DNA of 8,139 bases from CAYLLT01 sp964591605 (GTDB lineage Bacteria > Planctomycetota > Phycisphaerae > UBA1845 > PWPN01). Both the position numbers and the translations under genes were made by a program. Numbering within the stretch: position 1 is the first letter of the stretch; every line of letters begins with the position of its first letter. The stretch covers positions 1 through 8,139 of the forward strand of contig CAZQEN010000342.1 of assembly GCA_964591605.1 (NCBI GenBank), given 5' to 3'. Of this stretch, positions 5,204 to 8,139 are shown piece after piece. The notes below the pieces were generated by a model. That model searched no databases and was not told the origin of the DNA. It was given only the letters and a program-made list of their open reading frames with translations.

Positions 5204-5941
5204 TCACCGCTCGGGTCTTTCGACCATTTCTTTGACCACCGCCGGGCACCGGGCCCAGGTGGTTTCGTAAGTGCTCTCCAGCGGCGCCGGCACGTACATT
5301 CCCCACTCCAGGAAGATCGGCAGCGAGGGCAAAGGGTCGCCGACGGCCACAGGCTCCACATAGGCCGTGCATGGCACGGACGCCGAGTAGGCCACTACAG
5401 TCAAGGGCTTGTCGGCCGGGAGCTGGAAGGGCTCGTCGCGGATTTCGTCCCAGATGGCCTTGTGAATCCCCTGCGGGTCACGCGGCGAAGGCGGGAAGAG
5501 ATCGACGATAAGCAGATTAACGCCGCCGCGGATGAACTCCTCCGCCTTGAGCACGAACGACCGCAAGGCGTGCCGGCTGCTTTTGTTGCCCGGAGAGACG
5601 ATCTCTATGACGGCGACCACTTCGCCGTGCCGGTGCTTGATCACGATGCGATTGGCCTTGCTCGCGTAGATGTCGGGTTCCGCCGACGTGACAAAACGAG
5701 CCTTTGGCGGCGCGTCGGCGATCGCGATGCCTCCACCTGTATGATCCCGCTGCGCCGATGGCGGCTGGCGCTCCAGCGTGACGACATCAGGAACCGGGCC
5801 GCTCACCACCTGTTCGGCGAGAGCAAAGAAACCCGGCGGGAGCAGCCCGCCGTTGAGTGTGTTTGCCAGTTCTGCGGTCCAGCCGTGGTGGAAGTGATGA
5901 AAAACACCCGAATCGACGCGGCTCCAGTCGTGGATCGGCAT
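5204..5941 (-). CDS. DUF4058 family protein
   Basis: 245 aa, complete. The N-terminus MPIHDWSRVDSGVFHHFHHGW is the hallmark of DUF4058, a family of unknown function frequent and multi-copy in Planctomycetota, Cyanobacteria and Acidobacteria. Other conserved parts are LPPGFFALAEQVV...PDVVTL (34-56), IVIKHRHGEVVAVIEIVSPGNKSSRHALRSF (99-129), a central VDLFPPSPRDPQGIH (146-160), and a YVEP..VGDPLPSLPIFL region (194-211). The E-I-V-S-P-G-N-K core (Glu113 to Lys120) following a beta-strand resembles the (D/E)-x-K end of restriction-like nuclease folds such as Uma2, but this is only a resemblance. The start is supported by GGGAG seven bases before the ATG and by TATAAT at 5980-5985. Transcribed alone on the minus strand. 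Length fits the family. Confidence 0.88.
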   Translation of the reverse strand: MPIHDWSRVDSGVFHHFHHGWTAELANTLNGGLLPPGFFALAEQVVSGPVPDVVTLERQPPSAQRDHTGGGIAIADAPPKARFVTSAEPDIYASKANRIVIKHRHGEVVAVIEIVSPGNKSSRHALRSFVLKAEEFIRGGVNLLIVDLFPPSPRDPQGIHKAIWDEIRDEPFQLPADKPLTVVAYSASVPCTAYVEPVAVGDPLPSLPIFLEWGMYVPAPLESTYETTWARCPAVVKEMVERPER

Positions 5942-5979
5942 GACCTGTCTCCCTGAGGCGGCCTCCCGCTCGCCACCCC

Positions 5980-5985
5980 ATTATA
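5980..5985 (-). promoter_or_regulatory. TATAAT -10 box for the DUF4058 gene
   Basis: On the minus strand a perfect TATAAT lies 38 bases before the ATG (5939-5941), with GGGAG between them. No strong -35 is seen at the expected spacing. The sequence is very AT-rich against the GC-rich background, which makes chance less likely. Confidence 0.55.
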
Positions 5986-6034
5986 CCTGACCGGGTCGCG
6001 TGTTCGCAGCGTCTGTCCCAGGCTCCCGAACCCG

Positions 6035-6064
6035 CTGTCACCGAGGGGAGTCAGTTGTTATACT
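6035..6064 (+). promoter_or_regulatory. Candidate promoter for the small membrane protein
   Basis: CTGTCA (6035-6040) and TATACT (6059-6064) are separated by 18 bases. TATACT matches 5 of 6 to TATAAT. The overlapping string TACTATCCGC (6061-6070) resembles the TAC-N-ATCCGC elements at 1395 and 1845. The leader to ATG 6144 would be about 70 bases. Confidence 0.4.
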
Positions 6065-6143
6065 ATCCGCCGGGCGCTGGAGGTATTCAAATAACAACCT
6101 CCGGCGCGGGCTGCCCCGGCATTCGATCACTTCACGGGCTTCC

Positions 6144-6500
6144 ATGACCGTGCGGAGAATGCTGCTTCATCCGTTCTCGCCGCTGGTCTGCTATGCGACC
6201 GGGCTGTGTGTCTGTTCGATCGCATACGCCGCAGCCGGGTATCCCCCGCCGCGGACGTTCGAGCCATTCGCCTCGCGGGGATGGCGACTGCTCATGGCGA
6301 TCTGGATCGTGGCCGACGCCCACCATCGGCGGCGACTCCCGTGCTACGACCTGGGTTTTCTGTGCCTGCTCTTCTTCCCCGTATCGCTCCTGTGGTACTG
6401 CCTCTGGTCGCGTCGATGGCGTGGCCTGCTGACGCTCGGCCTGATCCTGCTGCTGTGGCTGATTCCTGCGATGGTCGCCCTGGTGGTCGAGGACGCCTGA
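6144..6500 (+). CDS. Small polytopic membrane protein, unknown function
   Basis: 118 aa from ATG 6144; the longer frame from 6000 runs across the promoter candidate and is basic, low-complexity sequence. Four hydrophobic stretches can be drawn at about 11-30, 46-58, 69-87 and 94-114, so probably three to four membrane helices. The core A(D)...RRRLP.YDLGFLCLLFFPVSLLWYCLW..RWRGLLTLGL resembles a small conserved Planctomycetota membrane family (D.GF..F..WP...PYYL...RGWRGL). Role unknown; no catalytic motif seen. No clear ribosome site precedes ATG 6144, so the start is uncertain. The basic loop around 61-64 (HRRR) should lie in the cytoplasm by the positive-inside rule. The next gene begins 76 bases downstream, same strand. 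Confidence 0.6.
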   Translation: MTVRRMLLHPFSPLVCYATGLCVCSIAYAAAGYPPPRTFEPFASRGWRLLMAIWIVADAHHRRRLPCYDLGFLCLLFFPVSLLWYCLWSRRWRGLLTLGLILLLWLIPAMVALVVEDA

Positions 6501-6576
6501 ACAAAGGCAGCCGGAACGTGGGCGCCGGCCTGCGGCGGCGGTCTCCGGGCAGGACTGATCTGCGCGGGGCTCGCGT

Positions 6577-6680
6577 ATGCTCGGTTGGCTGTTTCGTTCG
6601 GCGTTCCCGTGTGATCCGGCGGCCAACGTCTGGATCGAGGGCAATCTGGAGTGGCTGGCGGGATCGGCAACAGGAAACAA
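6577..6680 (+). CDS. N-terminal fragment of a conserved protein, cut by the gap
   Basis: The first 34 codons (MLGWLFRSAFPCDPAANVWIEGNLEWLAG...) resemble the start of a Planctomycetota hypothetical family that opens with MLGWLFRR.PLD..AK.WIEER..WLA, normally about 280 aa with no function known to me. The end at 6680 is the N run, so the rest is missing. The last few codons before the gap (SATGN) depart from the family, possibly from low assembly quality at the contig edge. ATG 6577 has no clear ribosome site. The frame agrees with the post-gap frame only if the gap is really 100 bases, which is not reliable. Confidence 0.5.
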
Positions 6681-6780
6681 NNNNNNNNNNNNNNNNNNNN
6701 NNNNNNNNNNNNNNNNNNNNNNNNNNNNNNNNNNNNNNNNNNNNNNNNNNNNNNNNNNNNNNNNNNNNNNNNNNNNNNNN
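6681..6780. other. Assembly gap of 100 N
   Basis: Exactly 100 undetermined bases, the usual placeholder for an unknown-length scaffold join. Contents, length and reading frame across it cannot be inferred. Confidence 0.98.
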
Positions 6781-7071
6781 GTGTGGTGGATGACGCGGCT
6801 GCGCGACTTCCGAGGCCGGCTGCGGCTTCGAGACCCGGAGCTCATCTGCATTCCGGAGGATCCTCCGCCCCTGGCTTGGCTGGTGACGCCAGCGGGCACA
6901 CACGAGCTCGATATCCCTCGGTATATTCTCGACCGCAGCGATCGTCTCGCGCTGAAGGAACTGGATGGCCAGGAGGTCATCATTCGCGGACGGTGGGGCT
7001 ACCGCCAGACGATGATGCGAAAGCACCGGGCGATCCGCGTTCACGCGCTGAGACTCGCGAGCGCAAATTGA
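6781..7071 (+). CDS. C-terminal fragment of an unknown small protein
   Basis: 96 codons open from the gap edge to a TGA at 7069-7071. Seen: W-W-M-T-R-L-R-D-F near the start, a Pro-rich ICIPEDPPPLAWLVTPAG stretch, RYILDRSDRLALKELDG, then QEVIIRGRWGYRQTMMRKHRAIRVHAL. The last part (a strand with VIIRG, a basic loop, then IRVHAL) has the look of an OB-fold-like beta barrel, but this is inference only. The protein probably had an N-terminus in the gap, perhaps a membrane segment. It may belong to the 6577 gene or be a separate one. It ends 13 bases before the next gene's ATG, suggesting an operon with the C39-like peptidase. Confidence 0.5.
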   Translation: MWWMTRLRDFRGRLRLRDPELICIPEDPPPLAWLVTPAGTHELDIPRYILDRSDRLALKELDGQEVIIRGRWGYRQTMMRKHRAIRVHALRLASAN

Positions 7072-7073
7072 CC

Positions 7074-7078
7074 GGGAG
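7074..7078 (+). promoter_or_regulatory. Shine-Dalgarno GGGAG selecting ATG 7085
   Basis: GGGAG is directly next to ATG 7079 (no spacer) but six bases before ATG 7085, a normal distance, so the second ATG is the likely start. Confidence 0.55.
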
Positions 7079-7084
7079 ATGTTG

Positions 7085-7933
7085 ATGTCCGACATCGCAA
7101 TTGGCATCGCCCTCATGCTCTTGATCGCGGCGGCGCTCGCAGCGCTGGGGCTGGGTATCGGCCGGCGATGGCCGCGACGCTGGGTGATCCTGCTGCTGGT
7201 GGGCACGGTCGCGTTCATGCTCGTGTTCGCCCGCGTGCTGCTCGACAGCGCAGCGATGCTGCGGCCGCTGCCGTTCTCGAACGCGATCGTTGTGGCGAAC
7301 TGGCAGTTGCCGGCGGCGGGGCTGGTGATCGGGCTGGCCTGGCACCTGCTGCCGCGCCCGGTGTGGCGGCGGTGCCTGCTCATCGTGCCGCTGGCGGCGC
7401 TGGGGATCTGGCGGTTTTACGGCCCGCTCGTAGGCAATCCCCCCGTCCGCATCCAGAACCGCTGGAGCCAGGGTGTGTGTCTCCAGTCGTCGCACGCCAC
7501 GTGCGGTCCGGCCGCCGCGGCCACGCTGCTCCACGCGGTGGGCATTGACGCCACGGAGGCTCAGATGGCCGAGCTGTGCCTGACCCGCGTCCACGGCACG
7601 ACGCTGCACGGCCTCTACCGCGGCCTGGCGCTCAAGACGGCCGGCACGTCATGGCGCGTCGAGATCGTGGCCTCCTCGCGGGACGCCCTCCGCGCGTCCG
7701 AGAGCCCGATTCTTCTGAACGTCGGCCTCCCGACACGCACCACCGGCATCGATCCGCGCTACGAGCGTGACTGGGGCTGGACGCCGGGCACGTCGCACTC
7801 GGTCGTGCTCTTCAGATTCCTGCCAGACGCCAGGATCGAGGTCGGCGACCCGGCCGTCGGGCGCGAACAATGGTTCACCGAATCTCTGGACACCCTCTGG
7901 GGCGGCCAGGCCCTGCGCCTCGTGCCGCGCTGA
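7085..7933 (+). CDS. Membrane-anchored C39-like cysteine peptidase
   Basis: 282 aa from ATG 7085. The N-terminal third holds about four hydrophobic segments (about 5-25, 33-52, 74-90, 97-111), then a soluble papain-like domain. Motifs: a C-L-Q-S-S...ATCGPAAAATLL site with oxyanion Gln134 and nucleophile Cys140, a later GTSHSVVLF with His238, and VGDPAVG with Asp255, giving a complete Gln/Cys/His/Asp set. This is the peptidase C39-like fold, related to the leader-cleaving domain of bacteriocin exporters but without any ABC transporter parts. With an even number of helices and both ends on the same side, topology of the protease domain (cytoplasm or outside) depends on the N-terminus, which cannot be set with certainty. 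Substrate unknown. Located 13 bases after the previous fragment, on the same strand. Confidence 0.82.
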   Translation: MSDIAIGIALMLLIAAALAALGLGIGRRWPRRWVILLLVGTVAFMLVFARVLLDSAAMLRPLPFSNAIVVANWQLPAAGLVIGLAWHLLPRPVWRRCLLIVPLAALGIWRFYGPLVGNPPVRIQNRWSQGVCLQSSHATCGPAAAATLLHAVGIDATEAQMAELCLTRVHGTTLHGLYRGLALKTAGTSWRVEIVASSRDALRASESPILLNVGLPTRTTGIDPRYERDWGWTPGTSHSVVLFRFLPDARIEVGDPAVGREQWFTESLDTLWGGQALRLVPR

Positions 7934-7985
7934 ATACAGGAACGCTGCTCCCCTCCATGGCTCCACTGGAAAAGACGCCAACGCC

Positions 7986-8030
7986 GACAGAGATTTCTGC
8001 GAAGAGTCACAAAAGTCGCAAGAAGAGCTG
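7986..8030. repeat. Intergenic sequence resembling a dispersed bacterial repeat
   Basis: The minus strand reads CTTCTTGCGACTTTTGTGAC followed by TCTTCGCAG and AAATCTCTGTC, encoding LATFVTLRRNLC. Similar Phe/Thr/Leu/Arg-rich peptides are familiar as spurious ORFs over dispersed intergenic sequences in Planctomycetota and other environmental bacteria. Only one copy is in the window, so the repeat character is from memory and unproven. Around it, 7934-8139 holds no gene I can support; one minus frame (8007-8138, open at the edge) could be the end of a partial gene. Confidence 0.3.
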
Positions 8031-8139
8031 TTTCTTCCATTTTGGGCAATACCCGCCCCAGGTGTTCATGATCCTCTGTTTCGCTCGCCGACCCGAGCGG
8101 CCCTGGTCCACGGTCAAGCCTTCTGCATCCTGTTTCGAA

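Noticed and set aside
5180..5211. Possible bidirectional terminator between the convergent genes (AGCGGT/ACCGCT)
   Set aside because: Only six pairs around a 20-base loop, with no T-run on either side.
4940..5956. 338-codon plus-strand open frame
   Set aside because: It lies opposite the DUF4058 gene and overlaps the DUF2947-like gene in another frame; its sequence is Arg/His-rich shadow.
6000..6143. N-terminal extension of the small membrane protein from 6000
   Set aside because: It runs through the TATACT promoter candidate and is basic, low-complexity sequence without family support.
8007..8138. Minus-strand partial frame ending in KWKKQLFLRLL
   Set aside because: About 70% third-position GC by hand count is compatible with coding, but it is open at the window edge, overlaps the repeat-like block and has no recognisable family; not called as a gene.
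1..8139. CRISPR array, tRNA, rRNA, integrase or transposase
   Set aside because: No regularly spaced repeats, no RNA gene pattern and no mobile-element gene could be seen on either strand.

Overview
The window is high-GC DNA (hand-counted third-position GC is about 90% in the MazG-like gene) from an environmental genome. It contains a 100-base N run, so it is a scaffold, most likely metagenomic. The mix of small conserved proteins (DUF4058, a DUF2947-like protein, a small four-helix membrane protein with a YDLGF...RGWRGL-type core, a 73-residue helical protein paired with an HNH gene) and the intergenic repeat style point to Planctomycetota, possibly a Phycisphaerae-like lineage. This placement is inferred from family recognition and not proven.

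Layout. 1-230: a possible tail of an upstream gene, then a candidate promoter. 231-1325 (+): envelope L,D-transpeptidase with membrane anchor, Pro/Ala linker and LysM. 1325-1366: short AT-rich repeat cluster. 1415-1765 (+): MazG-like dNTP pyrophosphohydrolase. 1879-2100 (+): 73-aa helical protein, overlapping by four bases a gene that begins as an HNH endonuclease but runs in frame, after about 31 codons, into a periplasmic YtcJ-type amidohydrolase (2097-3869). 3926-4228 (+): small conserved hypothetical with atypical codon use. 4292-4666 (+): HigA-type antitoxin without a recognisable toxin. 4680-5174 (+): DUF2947-like protein. 5204-5941 (-): DUF4058 protein, convergent with the previous gene and with a perfect TATAAT on its own strand. 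6144-6500 (+): small polytopic membrane protein. 6577-7071 (+): one or two genes broken by the N run. 7085-7933 (+): membrane-anchored C39-like cysteine peptidase. 7934-8139: intergenic, with a sequence resembling a dispersed bacterial repeat.

How the genes relate. This is not one pathway. The transpeptidase and the C39-like protease act at the envelope, the MazG-like enzyme sanitises nucleotides, and the stretch from 1879 to 5174 looks like a small accessory patch of toxin-antitoxin-like or orphaned pieces. The most notable structure is the in-frame junction of an HNH endonuclease 5' end with the signal peptide of an amidohydrolase. It is either a real deletion or rearrangement that placed the hydrolase behind the start signals and promoter of the HNH pair, or an assembly chimera. 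I do not see a clear complete novel defence system here.
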